From Deltaproteobacteria bacterium (GTDB taxonomy: Bacteria > Myxococcota > Myxococcia > Myxococcales > SZAS-1), in the NCBI GenBank assembly GCA_018266075.1, contig JAFEBB010000003.1:1-64000 (forward strand): 64,000 bases of DNA, written 5' to 3'. This document shows, one piece after another, positions 7,687 through 15,939 of the stretch. The notes beneath the pieces were generated by a model. The model was not told the origin of the DNA. It saw only the letters and a list, made by a program, of their open reading frames with translations, and searched no databases. Position 1 is the first letter of the stretch; each line of letters starts with the position of its first letter. The translations under genes were made by a program, and so were the position numbers.

Positions 7687-9681
7687 GTGAACGAAACGGT
7701 TAACATCGACGAGGCCTTGCAGAAGCACTTCGGCTTCCCTGCGTTCCGCGAGGGTCAGCGGCAGGTGATCTCGGCGGTGCTCGCGGGCACGCCCACGCTG
7801 GGCATCATGCCCACCGGCCAGGGGAAGAGCCTCTGCTTCCAGCTGCCGGCGCTGCTCTTGCCGGGGCTGACGCTGGTGGTGTCGCCGCTGGTGGCGCTGA
7901 TGAAGGACCAGGTTGATGCGCTCACCGAGCGCGGCATGCCGGCCACGTTCATCAACTCGTCGATCTCGGAGACCGAGCGGCGCGAGCGGCTGGCGAAGGC
8001 GGTGCGGGGCGAGGTGAAGCTGCTCTATGTCGCGCCCGAGCGGTTCCGGGTGACGCAGTTCGTGGATGCGCTCTCCAAGATTCAGCTGGCGCTGCTCGCC
8101 GTCGACGAGGCGCACTGCATCAGCCAGTGGGGCCACGACTTCCGGCCCGACTACACGCGGCTGGGCGAGATTCGCGCGATCCTCAAGCCGCCGCGCACGG
8201 TGGCGCTCACGGCCACGGCCACACCGGAAGTGCGCGCCGACATCGTCCGCGCGCTCGGGCTCAGCGATCCGCTCGTCTTCGTGGCCGGCTTCGATCGGCC
8301 GAACCTGTATCTGGACGTGCGTCAGCTCCGGACCTGGCGCCAGAAGCTCACCGCCACGCTCGTGCTCGCGCGCGACGGCCAGTCGGGCATCGTCTACGCG
8401 GCCACGCGCAAGAAGGCCGAGCGGCTCGCGGTGGACCTGGGTGCGCGCGGCGTGACCAGCGAGGCGTACCACGCGGGGCTCGCGCCGGAAGCGCGGTCGG
8501 CGGTGCAGCAGCGCTTCATGTCCGGGAAGACGAACGTGGTCGTGGCGACGAACGCCTTCGGCATGGGCATCGACAAGCCCGACATCCGCTTCGTGGTGCA
8601 CGCGCAGGTGCCGCGCGCGGTGGAGGCCTATTACCAGGAGGTCGGCCGCGCCGGTCGCGATGGCGCGCCTGCGACCGCGCTGCTGCTCTTCAACCACGCC
8701 GACGTCTATCTGCAAGAGCGGCTGCTGGCGTCGAGCTATCCCACGCCCTCGCTGGTGCGCGACGTCTGGGAGCGCCTTCGCTTCGAGCCGCTGGTGCGCA
8801 CGCCCATCGCCGCGCTCGCCTCGCAGATTGGCGCGGAAGAACAACAGGTCCACGCGGCGGTGAAGCTCCTCGAGCGCGCGGGCCACCTGGATCGCGGGGC
8901 GCGCGGCGATGGACCGGCGGAGCTGGCCATCGTCGATCGGCTGCAACCCAAGCTCGGTCACCTCGGGCTGGTGCTCGATTGTCTGCGGCAGAAGCTGCCC
9001 GGCGACGGTGCGTCAGCGCTGTACCTGGAAGAGCTCGTCGGAGCCGTGGGCTTGCCCATCCTCGCCGTGCGTCGGGCGCTGGCGCAGCTCGCGCGCGAGG
9101 GCCTCATCGCCTACAAGCCGCCGTTCGCGGGTCGCGCGCTCGCCATTCGCGATCTCGGTCTGCCGAGCGGCGAGCTGGGCATCGACTTCGACGCGCTGGC
9201 AAGACGGGAAGAGCAGTCGAAGCGGATGCTCAAGCGCATGGCGAGCTACGCGTACGCGAAGTCGTGTCGGCGCGGCTTCATCCTGCGCTACTTCGGCGAG
9301 CGCGCCCCCCAGCGCTGCGGCAATTGTGATCTCTGCGCGCCGCGAAGGCCGAAGCGAGGCGCCCAGTCGAGCTCCAGCGCCGAGAGCAGCTGGTCGCTCC
9401 TGGACCAGGGCTTCTCGCTCGACGAGGTGGCGCGGCTGCGCGGCATCAGCGCTGAGACCGCGCTCAGCCACCTGGCCACGGCCGCGCGCATGGGGCGTCC
9501 GATTGCGCTGGATCGCTTCGTTCCGCCGGCGCGGCAGGCGCGGATCCGGGCGGTGGCGGCGCTGCACCCGCACGCGCGGCTCGGCGAGCTGCGGCGCGCG
9601 CTGGGCGATGTGAGCTACGGCGAGCTGCGACTGACGCTGGCCGTGGGCCGCGACGCGGCTCAGCCCATCGATTCCAGGTAG
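7687..9681 (+). CDS. recQ: RecQ family ATP-dependent DNA helicase
   Basis: This is a 664-residue superfamily 2 helicase that unwinds DNA 3'-5' in repair and recombination. It has Walker A PTGQGKS (residues 42-48), the DEAH box (140-143) with the RecQ-specific CISQWGHDFRPDY, and the C-terminal helicase motif VATNAFGMGIDKPDIRFV...QEVGRAGRDG. The four-Cys zinc site (C-x-RGF...C-GNC-DLC, about 526-549) is intact. A short winged-helix-like tail (FSLDEVARLRGISAETALSHL) follows; no HRDC domain is evident. The GTG start has GGAGGG just upstream. The last 22 nt overlap the convergent GAF gene. Confidence 0.93.
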   Translation: MNETVNIDEALQKHFGFPAFREGQRQVISAVLAGTPTLGIMPTGQGKSLCFQLPALLLPGLTLVVSPLVALMKDQVDALTERGMPATFINSSISETERRERLAKAVRGEVKLLYVAPERFRVTQFVDALSKIQLALLAVDEAHCISQWGHDFRPDYTRLGEIRAILKPPRTVALTATATPEVRADIVRALGLSDPLVFVAGFDRPNLYLDVRQLRTWRQKLTATLVLARDGQSGIVYAATRKKAERLAVDLGARGVTSEAYHAGLAPEARSAVQQRFMSGKTNVVVATNAFGMGIDKPDIRFVVHAQVPRAVEAYYQEVGRAGRDGAPATALLLFNHADVYLQERLLASSYPTPSLVRDVWERLRFEPLVRTPIAALASQIGAEEQQVHAAVKLLERAGHLDRGARGDGPAELAIVDRLQPKLGHLGLVLDCLRQKLPGDGASALYLEELVGAVGLPILAVRRALAQLAREGLIAYKPPFAGRALAIRDLGLPSGELGIDFDALARREEQSKRMLKRMASYAYAKSCRRGFILRYFGERAPQRCGNCDLCAPRRPKRGAQSSSSAESSWSLLDQGFSLDEVARLRGISAETALSHLATAARMGRPIALDRFVPPARQARIRAVAALHPHARLGELRRALGDVSYGELRLTLAVGRDAAQPIDSR

Positions 9682-10958
9682 CGCGCGGTGGCGTCGCCCA
9701 GGTACCCGAGGATGGCGATTTCACCCTCCGTGAACCGGCTCGACGACTTCTTGTTCAGCACTTCCAGGCAGCCGAACGAGCGGCCCGCGCGGATCATGGG
9801 CACGCAGAGGATGCTCTGGGTTGGGTAGCCGATGCGCTCGGAGATGGCGCGGTAGAAGCGCGGGTCGCGCTGGGCGTCGGAGATGGCGATGGAGATGCCC
9901 TCCAGCGAGCAGAAGCCCACGATGCCCACGCCCATGGGCACGCGCGGATTCAGCCGCAGGAGCTCCTTCGACTTCGGCCCGCGCGCCGCGCCCAGGGTGA
10001 GGTCGTTCGTCGAAAGGTCGGCCAGGAAGATCGAGCCCGCCTCGGCGGCGATCTTCTCCATGGCCAGGTCGAGGATGAACTCCAGCGCCTCGTCGGGCGA
10101 GCTGAACTCCTCCAGCTCCTGCACGCGCTCGAAGAGCTCGGCGAGCACGTCGTCGACGTTCTCCACCTTCTCCGGCTTGTCGCGCCCGATGCGCCCGGTG
10201 GGCGGCCTCACTTCCTTCTGCGGTACCTCGGTCACGTTCTTGGCGATGCCCGAGGGCCGCCGGGTGAACCCGCTCTTGGGCCGCGCGCCCGAGGGCGGCC
10301 GCGCGGGGTTGAAGCCCGGCGGTGGAATACTGGGCGGCCGGCCCTTCCCGGGCTGCACCGCGGGCTGCGGCGAGGGCATCGTCTGGGCCATGGCCGGTGC
10401 GTTCTTGGCGTCGTTGCGCGCCTGCTCGGCGATCATCTGCGGCGGAATGCCGGGCAGCGTGGCCTTGGCGCTGAACGCCGGCTGCAGCTCGGGCTCGGTG
10501 GCGGGCCGCGCGGCGCTCTTGGTCGCTGCACCAGGCGGCACGAACTCCATCGCCGGCTGGGGCGGCAGCGTGGCCGCTTCGGTCGCGCCCGTCTTGGGTG
10601 CGGGCGCATGTGCCTGCACCGCGGGAAGGTCGAGCTGTGTGGAGCGACCCGGCAGGGGATCGAACGGGTTGGGCTCGGGCGCCGCAGCGTTCACCGTCGC
10701 CATCGACATGGGCGCGGTCGGCTCCTGCGGCGCCTCCATCTCGGTGATGCGGAAGACCCGGTGGCTCTTGGGGTCGGTGACGTGGATGGAGTTGTCGTCC
10801 TGGATGTCGACCAGGAAGTTGCTGCCGGTGCCGCCCTTCTCGCCGATCTTCTTCAGGCCCGTGTTCAGGGCAGCGAGCCAGTTGTCGGCCTCGACGCGAA
10901 AAGTGAGGTCGAAGGTGCCGGCGCCAGCGGCGGGGATGAACACCTCGAACTTGGCCAT
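9660..10958 (-). CDS. GAF-domain protein with Pro-rich linker
   Basis: The product has 432 residues. Residues about 1-80 form a small unassigned beta-rich domain (KFEVFIPAAGAGTFDLTFRV ... HRVFRITEME). A Pro/Ala-rich linker runs to about 265, and a C-terminal GAF domain occupies about 275-425 (ELEEFSSPDEALEFILDLAM, then AGSIFLADL, VPMGVGIVGFC, SILCVPMI, GCLEVLNKK). GAF domains bind small ligands or act as dimerisation modules; no output domain is present, so it is probably an adaptor or sensor. The ATG at 10958 follows GGAG by 9 nt and is preferred over the GTG at 10997. The downstream end overlaps recQ. Confidence 0.8.
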   Translation of the reverse strand: MAKFEVFIPAAGAGTFDLTFRVEADNWLAALNTGLKKIGEKGGTGSNFLVDIQDDNSIHVTDPKSHRVFRITEMEAPQEPTAPMSMATVNAAAPEPNPFDPLPGRSTQLDLPAVQAHAPAPKTGATEAATLPPQPAMEFVPPGAATKSAARPATEPELQPAFSAKATLPGIPPQMIAEQARNDAKNAPAMAQTMPSPQPAVQPGKGRPPSIPPPGFNPARPPSGARPKSGFTRRPSGIAKNVTEVPQKEVRPPTGRIGRDKPEKVENVDDVLAELFERVQELEEFSSPDEALEFILDLAMEKIAAEAGSIFLADLSTNDLTLGAARGPKSKELLRLNPRVPMGVGIVGFCSLEGISIAISDAQRDPRFYRAISERIGYPTQSILCVPMIRAGRSFGCLEVLNKKSSSRFTEGEIAILGYLGDATARYLESMG

Positions 10959-11034
10959 GAAGGGGGCTCCGAGGAGAACGGTGCGGCCCACCATCAAAGC
11001 CTGAAACCTGCCGCGAGGCGAGCCCCGAGCGGGC

Positions 11035-11056
11035 GATCCGGTTGGATCAACGGATC
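11035..11056. repeat. Imperfect palindrome after the hydrolase gene
   Basis: GATCCGGTTG, GAT and CAACGGATC form a 9-bp stem with a single-base bulge and a 3-nt loop. The right arm overlaps the stop codon of the hydrolase gene on the minus strand. No T-run follows, so terminator function is uncertain. Confidence 0.35.
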
Positions 11057-11957
11057 AAAACCGCACGCGCTCTGCCAGAAACTTCCGCAAGCGCAGGGCG
11101 AGCAGGAGCGGCTGCTCCACCAGGGCCGCGTGCGAGCCGCCCGGAATGACGAAGAGCTCCGCCTCGGGGATGAGCGCGGCCATCTCCTGCGACACGGAGA
11201 GCGGCGTGAACAGGTCGCGATCGCCGGCCACCACCAACGTGGGGATGTCCATCGCCCGGAGCTGCGCGGTGGCGTCGTGCTGCTGCATGCTCTCCGCGAG
11301 GTTCAGGTAGAGCTGCAGGTCCACCCGGCAGTTGTGCTCGAGGTACGGCTCGAGCGCGCTCTTGGGGCAGAGCTCGGGGTGCACCAGCCGCAGGATGCGC
11401 GCGGTGGGGTCCGCGATGGGCGAGCGCATGGCGGCCGCGGTGGCGCGCGCGAGCAGCCTTGGCGCCAGCGGGATCGCGCGGCGCATGACGGCGAAGCCCT
11501 TGAGCGAGTGCTTGGTGTTGAAGAAGGTGTCGATGGGCCGGCGGTAGGTGCCCAGCGTGGGCACCAGGCCCGCCACGGCCTTGGGCCGCAGCCGTGCCAC
11601 CTCGAAGCCCACCTGGGTGCCCATGCTGTGGCCGAGCAGCACCGCGCGCGGGATGTCGAGCTGGTCGAGCACGGCGAGCGCGTCCTCGGCGCAGCCCTGG
11701 AGCGTGGCCGACGCGCGCTCGAGCGGATCGTCGGAGAGGCCGTGGCCGCGGTAGTCCCAGCGGATGACGGTGAAGTCGCTGCTGAGCTCGCGCGCCACCG
11801 GCGCCCAGAAGAACGTGGAGACCCCGATGCCGTTGCTGCACAGGAGCGCGGGGCCGCTGCCTTCGGCGCGCCAGTAGAGGCGGGTGCCGTCGGCGGCGTG
11901 GGCGTAGCCCTCGCGCACGGGAGCGGGCTCAGGGGGCCTGGGGCTGGCGCGGTACAC
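11055..11957 (-). CDS. Alpha/beta hydrolase
   Basis: This is a 300-residue alpha/beta-hydrolase fold enzyme, probably cytoplasmic. It has the oxyanion region (CSNGIGVSTFFW), the strand-turn RWDYRGHGLSDDP, the nucleophile elbow GHSMG (Ser about 111), an acid in the VAGDRDLFTPL segment and a C-terminal His in PGGSHAALVEQP. The substrate cannot be told from sequence; bacterial relatives include esterases, lactonases and haloperoxidase-like proteins. The GTG start is preceded by AGGAAC; a 10-bp perfect palindrome (GGAACGTTCC, 11958-11967) sits right against the start codon. It is monocistronic or follows the OmpA operon by about 80 nt. Confidence 0.8.
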   Translation of the reverse strand: MYRASPRPPEPAPVREGYAHAADGTRLYWRAEGSGPALLCSNGIGVSTFFWAPVARELSSDFTVIRWDYRGHGLSDDPLERASATLQGCAEDALAVLDQLDIPRAVLLGHSMGTQVGFEVARLRPKAVAGLVPTLGTYRRPIDTFFNTKHSLKGFAVMRRAIPLAPRLLARATAAAMRSPIADPTARILRLVHPELCPKSALEPYLEHNCRVDLQLYLNLAESMQQHDATAQLRAMDIPTLVVAGDRDLFTPLSVSQEMAALIPEAELFVIPGGSHAALVEQPLLLALRLRKFLAERVRF

Positions 11958-12037
11958 GGAACGTTCCTAACCGAAGCCGGAGGCCGGCGCCGCAAGCGGC
12001 GCGCCCGTTCGCGCGGAGGCGGACAGGCGGCCGGCTG

Positions 12038-13267
12038 CTACGGCGTGGGCGGCGTCTCGGGCGGCGTGGGCGACATGCCCTCTCGCTCGAGGATGTTGAA
12101 CTCCGTGCGGCGGTTCTCGGCGCGGCCCTTGGAGGTCTTGTTGCTCGAGATGGGCTTGTCCGGACCGAAGCCGTGGGCCTCGAGGCGGCTGGAGTCGACG
12201 CCCTCGTGCTGCACGAGGAAGTCGCGCACCGAGTCGGCGCGGTCCTGGCTGAGCTTCATGTTGTGGGCGTGGGAACCCACGTTGTCCGTGTGCCCGTCGA
12301 CGCTCACGCGCTTCACGTCGGGGAAGTCCTTGAGCACCTGGGCGACCTCGTGCAGCAGCTCGAAGCTGTCGGGGAGGACCTTGCTCTTGTTGGTGGCGAA
12401 GTGGACCTGCTGCTTGATCTCGATCTTGTCCTTCTTCATCACCACGAGCTTGTAGACCTTGGGCGGGCAGCCGTTGGTCTTGGGGTTATCGGTCTTCACG
12501 CCCGGCTCGTCGGGGCAGGCGTCCACGTTGTCGGCGATGCCGTCGCCGTCGCGGTCGCCGGGGCAGCCGTTGGTCTTGGGATCGTTGGTGCGCACGCCGG
12601 GCACGTCGATGCAGGCGTCTTCCCAGTCGGCGATCTTGTCGCCGTCGGCGTCCGGGCAGCCCATGGTCTCGAGCGGGCCGGGGTTGTTGGGGCACTTGTC
12701 CTTGGCGTCGACGATGCCGTCGCCGTCGTTGTCGGGCTCGGGGCAGCCGTCCTCGTCCTGGAAGCCGTCGTAGTCCTCAGGCTGCGTGGGGCAGCGGTCG
12801 AGGTCGTCGGGGATGCCGTCGCCGTCGGTGTCCTTGGAGACGGGGCAGCCCGCGTTCTCCTTGGGGCCGGGGACGTCGGGGCACTTGTCCTCGTCGTCGT
12901 AGACGCCATCGCCGTCGCGGTCGGTGCGCTCCACCACCACCGGCTTGGGCGGCTCCTTCACCACCACGTTCTTCGGCCCGCAGTCGCGCGAGAGCACGAG
13001 GGCCTTCTTGATGTTCTCCTCGGCGATGGAGATGTGGTCCTGGGCGCGCACGGAGTTGCCCTCGAGCAACTCGCCGTGGGCGAAGTCGAGGTTCGCCTCG
13101 GCCAGCGCGAGCTCGCGGGGGGCGCACTTCTTGGCGTTCTGCTGCTTGGCGCGCTCGATGTCGTTGCGGATGACGTCGCTGTCGGCGCGGATCTTGTTGC
13201 CCGAGACGCACGAGAGCGCAGCGGCGGCGAGCGCCGACACGGCGAGCAACTTCACAACCTGGCGCAT
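12038..13267 (-). CDS. OmpA-family lipoprotein with thrombospondin type 3 calcium repeats
   Basis: This is a 409-residue outer-membrane-associated protein. A signal with lipobox (AAAALSC) comes first, then a DUF4398-like helical segment (about 25-90). Five TSP3-type repeats follow (DxDGDGxxDxxDxCP; about 115-275), which are Ca2+-binding in known proteins. The C-terminal OmpA domain (about 285-395) has the peptidoglycan-binding signature DGHTDNVGS...LSQDRADSVRDFL...NRRTEF. It probably tethers the outer membrane to peptidoglycan. ATG 13267 has GGAG 4 nt upstream. The DUF4398 lipoprotein gene ends 11 nt before it, so the two form an operon. Confidence 0.88.
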   Translation of the reverse strand: MRQVVKLLAVSALAAAALSCVSGNKIRADSDVIRNDIERAKQQNAKKCAPRELALAEANLDFAHGELLEGNSVRAQDHISIAEENIKKALVLSRDCGPKNVVVKEPPKPVVVERTDRDGDGVYDDEDKCPDVPGPKENAGCPVSKDTDGDGIPDDLDRCPTQPEDYDGFQDEDGCPEPDNDGDGIVDAKDKCPNNPGPLETMGCPDADGDKIADWEDACIDVPGVRTNDPKTNGCPGDRDGDGIADNVDACPDEPGVKTDNPKTNGCPPKVYKLVVMKKDKIEIKQQVHFATNKSKVLPDSFELLHEVAQVLKDFPDVKRVSVDGHTDNVGSHAHNMKLSQDRADSVRDFLVQHEGVDSSRLEAHGFGPDKPISSNKTSKGRAENRRTEFNILEREGMSPTPPETPPTP

Positions 13268-13278
13268 GGGGCTCCGGA

Positions 13279-13605
13279 TCACGGGGTGGCAGGCGGAGTG
13301 GCGACGCCCTGCTCCTTCACGTGGTTGACCGCGATGTCCTTGGCCTTCTTGGCGTTGTCGAGGGCCTTCTGGGCGAAGTCGATGCAGACCTCGTAGTCGG
13401 CGTAGCCCTGCTCCTCGCGGGCCTTGTGCAGGTAGGCGTCGGCGAGGGTGTACTCGTAGGGCGCGAACTTGGGGCCGTCGGCGGCGCGCGCGGCCTCGAG
13501 CTGGGTGTCGGCGTCCAGGATGAGCGACGTGCTCTGGATGGGGCCGCAGCCGGTGAGGCCGAACGCGGCGAGGACCAGGGCTGCGATTGCGACGCGGAGG
13601 CGCAT
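13279..13605 (-). CDS. DUF4398 lipoprotein
   Basis: This is a 108-residue lipoprotein: an Arg-rich start and hydrophobic helix ending in the lipobox LTGC, then a helical DUF4398-type domain (LEAARAADGPKFAPYEYTLADAYLHKAREEQ). The same helical theme recurs at the N-terminus of the OmpA protein encoded 11 nt downstream, so the two may pair as an envelope complex. ATG 13605 is chosen for its signal peptide, with GGGAGA about 10 nt upstream; the open frame extends 54 codons further but is not signal-like. The exact role is unknown. Confidence 0.78.
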   Translation of the reverse strand: MRLRVAIAALVLAAFGLTGCGPIQSTSLILDADTQLEAARAADGPKFAPYEYTLADAYLHKAREEQGYADYEVCIDFAQKALDNAKKAKDIAVNHVKEQGVATPPATP

Positions 13606-13623
13606 GTGGCGATGTCTCCCTCG

Positions 13624-13643
13624 GCCGTTTCGGTTGAAACGGC
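13624..13643. repeat. Perfect 8-bp inverted repeat in the leader of the DUF4398-OmpA operon
   Basis: GCCGTTTC (13624-13631) and GAAACGGC (13636-13643) are separated by 4 nt and lie 18 nt upstream of the DUF4398 start. It could be a repressor operator or an mRNA stem-loop that affects initiation. Nothing binds it as far as the sequence shows. Confidence 0.55.
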
Positions 13644-13786
13644 GCCCCGATCCCAGCGCTAAGGCGTAGCATCGCCTGAAGAACATGGTCAAGGAAATGA
13701 CCTCGCGTTTTGCACCGCGGTCTCGCTGGTTCTTGCGGTGGCGGGTTTTTCCCGTGCCGCGCGCCATCGCTTAAGCTCGCTGCCCG

Positions 13787-15193
13787 ATGGCCCAGTTGTC
13801 GGCGCCGCTGCCGTTCGGAAAGTACGAGCTCCTCCGCCGGATCGGCGCGGGCGGCATGGGCGAGGTGTTCCTGGCGCGCCAGCACGGTGCGCCGCAGGGC
13901 GAAGTGATCGTCATCAAGAAGATCCTGCCCCACCTGAGCGAGGACCAGGGCTTCGTGGGCCGCTTCGTCGACGAGGCCAAGGTCGTGGTGCTGCTCAACC
14001 ATCCGAACATCTGCCGCACCTTCGACATGGGCGAGGTGGATGGCCAGTTCTTCATGGCCATGGAGTACGTGGAGGGAAAGACGCTGGCGAAGACCGAGAG
14101 CCGCCTGCGCGAGATGAACTACAGCTTCCCGGTGGAGCTCGCGCTCTGGGTGTGCGCGCAGACCTGCGACGGCCTGGCGCAAGCGCATCGACAGACGGAC
14201 CTGGAGGGCAAGCCGCTGGAGGTGGTGCACCGCGACGTGTCGCCGAGCAACATCATGGTGACCTACGAAGGCGCGGTGAAGATCATCGACTGGGGCGCCG
14301 CGCTCTCGACGTTGAAAGAAGAGATGACCGCGCCGCGCGTGGTGATCGGCAACCTCTCGTACATGGCGCCGGAGCACGCGCGGAAGCAGCATGTGGATCC
14401 GCGCGCCGACATCTTCAGCATGGGCGTGGTGCTCTGGGAGCTGCTCACCTGGCAGCTCATCCCCGCCGACGGCGATCCCATCGATCGCTGGAAGCGGGCG
14501 GCGCGGCCCAATTTCCAGAAGCCGTCGTTCTACCGGCCGGATCTGCCGAAAGAGATCGACGCCATGGTGACGCGCGCGCTGCAGACCGAGCCGCGCGAGC
14601 GCTTCCCCGATGCGGCCAGCTTCCGCGACGAGCTCATGAATTGCCTGCACGCGCGCTGGCCGCAGACGAGCGCGAGCAAGCTGGGCGCGTTCATGCGGGC
14701 GGTGTTCCAGGCCGAGGTGGAGGCCGAGCGCGCCATCGTGGCCGAGGTGATGGGCACGTCGGTGCACGGGGTGAACGTGACCGGCACCGTCACCGCACCC
14801 GGGCCGGTGACCGATCCCTTCGACACCGCCGGCGCGTCTCGAAGCGATCCCATGCCCGCCATGCTCGACCTCACCCAGCCCGGCTCGCCCGCGCTGGGCC
14901 GCGAGCTCTCGGATCCGGCGGCGCGCGCGACGGTCCCCGGCCGCCCGCCCATCGACCTCGCGGAGTTCGGCGCGGAGCTCTCGCTGGCGCCCAAGGCGCC
15001 CATCGGGTCCACGGGGACCCGGAGCGAGCTCAGCATCTCCACCGACGGCGGCGAGTCGACGGCGCCGCAAGCCCGGCCCATGCAGCGCACGCCCACCAAC
15101 ATGAAGCGGCCGCTGCCGACGTACGTCTGGGCGGCGGTAGGCGTGGGCCTCGGGTTTTTCCTGGTGGGATTGGTGTTTGTGCTGATGAAGTGA
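13787..15193 (+). CDS. Tail-anchored Ser/Thr protein kinase with a DWG motif
   Basis: This 468-residue Hanks-type kinase has its catalytic domain at residues about 10-285: glycine loop GAGGMGEVF, ATP lysine in VIVIKKILPHL, catalytic loop HRDVSPSNIMV, and APE as YMAPEHA. The Mg-binding DFG is replaced by DWG (KIIDWGAALS); Asp is retained, so activity is likely. A 160-residue linker follows and a single C-terminal membrane helix (VWAAVGVGLGFFLVGLVFVLMK) that leaves no extracellular domain. The kinase is therefore cytoplasmic and tail-anchored, presumably sensing through partners. It is divergent from the DUF4398-OmpA operon. Confidence 0.9.
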   Translation: MAQLSAPLPFGKYELLRRIGAGGMGEVFLARQHGAPQGEVIVIKKILPHLSEDQGFVGRFVDEAKVVVLLNHPNICRTFDMGEVDGQFFMAMEYVEGKTLAKTESRLREMNYSFPVELALWVCAQTCDGLAQAHRQTDLEGKPLEVVHRDVSPSNIMVTYEGAVKIIDWGAALSTLKEEMTAPRVVIGNLSYMAPEHARKQHVDPRADIFSMGVVLWELLTWQLIPADGDPIDRWKRAARPNFQKPSFYRPDLPKEIDAMVTRALQTEPRERFPDAASFRDELMNCLHARWPQTSASKLGAFMRAVFQAEVEAERAIVAEVMGTSVHGVNVTGTVTAPGPVTDPFDTAGASRSDPMPAMLDLTQPGSPALGRELSDPAARATVPGRPPIDLAEFGAELSLAPKAPIGSTGTRSELSISTDGGESTAPQARPMQRTPTNMKRPLPTYVWAAVGVGLGFFLVGLVFVLMK

Positions 15194-15231
15194 TCGCCCC
15201 AACAGGCTGATCCGCAAGTGCCGGCTTTTCG

Positions 15232-15260
15232 TTGACTCGGCGCGCCGCGGCTTGTAGAAG
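15232..15260 (+). promoter_or_regulatory. Probable promoter of the F0 ATP synthase genes
   Basis: TTGACT (15232-15237) and TAGAAG (15255-15260) are separated by 17 bp and end 29 nt before atpZ. This is the best sigma70-like match between the kinase stop and atpZ. Confidence 0.5.
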
Positions 15261-15288
15261 CCGCACCCGAAAACGGGCTGGTTTTCAC

Positions 15289-15555
15289 ATGGCGGACGAG
15301 CGGCCACCCAGCGACGCTGAGAAGCGCGCCGCCGAGGTCGCCCGAACTGCCGATGCGTACCGAAGCAGCCAGCCCTATTTCGACGCCGTCTGGCGGTTGG
15401 TAGGCGGCGTGGGCGTGGGCGTGGGCGGCGGGTACATGCTGGACAAGTGGCTGAACACCACCCCTTGGCTCCTGGTGGCCGGGTCGGTGGTGGGGATGAC
15501 GGCAGGGTTCATCGGTTTTTTTCAGTCGATCACGCGGGCAAGTCAGCGCAAGTAG
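15289..15555 (+). CDS. atpZ: AtpZ/AtpI-type ATP synthase accessory membrane protein
   Basis: This is an 88-residue inner-membrane protein with two predicted helices (WRLVGGVGVGVGGGYMLDKW, with its Gly-rich pattern; then TPWLLVAGSVVGMTAGFIGFF). It matches the AtpZ family, small proteins at the head of many atp operons implicated in F0 assembly or Mg2+/Ca2+ transport. ATG 15289 gives the typical hydrophilic N-terminal 30 residues. The next gene starts 9 nt after the stop. The call is by family pattern plus position. Confidence 0.75.
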   Translation: MADERPPSDAEKRAAEVARTADAYRSSQPYFDAVWRLVGGVGVGVGGGYMLDKWLNTTPWLLVAGSVVGMTAGFIGFFQSITRASQRK

Positions 15556-15564
15556 CCAGCCTCC

Positions 15565-15939
15565 ATGAGCTCCTCCGGCCGACACCACCTCGCCTTCGTG
15601 ATGGCGGGCGCGATTGCGGGGATCTGCGCGCAGTTGCTCGTGGCCGGTCCCGAGCGCCTGGGCGCGATGATCGGGCTCACCGCGGGGCTCGCCTCCGGGT
15701 TCATCTCGCTGGCCTGGGTGGGTACGGCCGCGCAGAAGAGCATCAACGCCGCGCTGATGGCCGTGGTGGGCGGCTTCCTCATTCGAATTTTGCTGGTGCC
15801 TGCGGCGCTGCTCGGCTGCAAGGCGGCGGGCGGCTCCACCGTGACGTGCGCGGTGGGCTTCTTCGTCCTCTATGCGGTGGGGCAGGTGCTGGAGATCCTC
15901 CTCGTCGGGGCGCGGGCGCGTCAGGAGAAGCGGGCATGA
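15565..15939 (+). CDS. AtpI-like ATP synthase subunit I (membrane protein)
   Basis: This is a 124-residue, four-helix membrane protein located between atpZ and atpB, the usual place of atpI (UncI), an assembly factor for the c-ring. Sequence similarity to AtpI is faint from inspection; the helices (AFVMAGAIAGICAQLLV, IGLTAGLASGFISLAWV, AALMAVVGGFLIRILLV, VGFFVLYAVGQVLEILL) and the basic tail fit. Its stop overlaps the atpB start as ATGA (15936-15939), which indicates translational coupling. Confidence 0.65.
   Translation: MSSSGRHHLAFVMAGAIAGICAQLLVAGPERLGAMIGLTAGLASGFISLAWVGTAAQKSINAALMAVVGGFLIRILLVPAALLGCKAAGGSTVTCAVGFFVLYAVGQVLEILLVGARARQEKRA

Noticed and set aside
12038-15307. Single minus-strand frame of 1089 codons containing the OmpA domain
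   Set aside because: Only the last 409 codons are real; the upstream part is antisense to the kinase and in a wrong frame for the DUF4398 gene.
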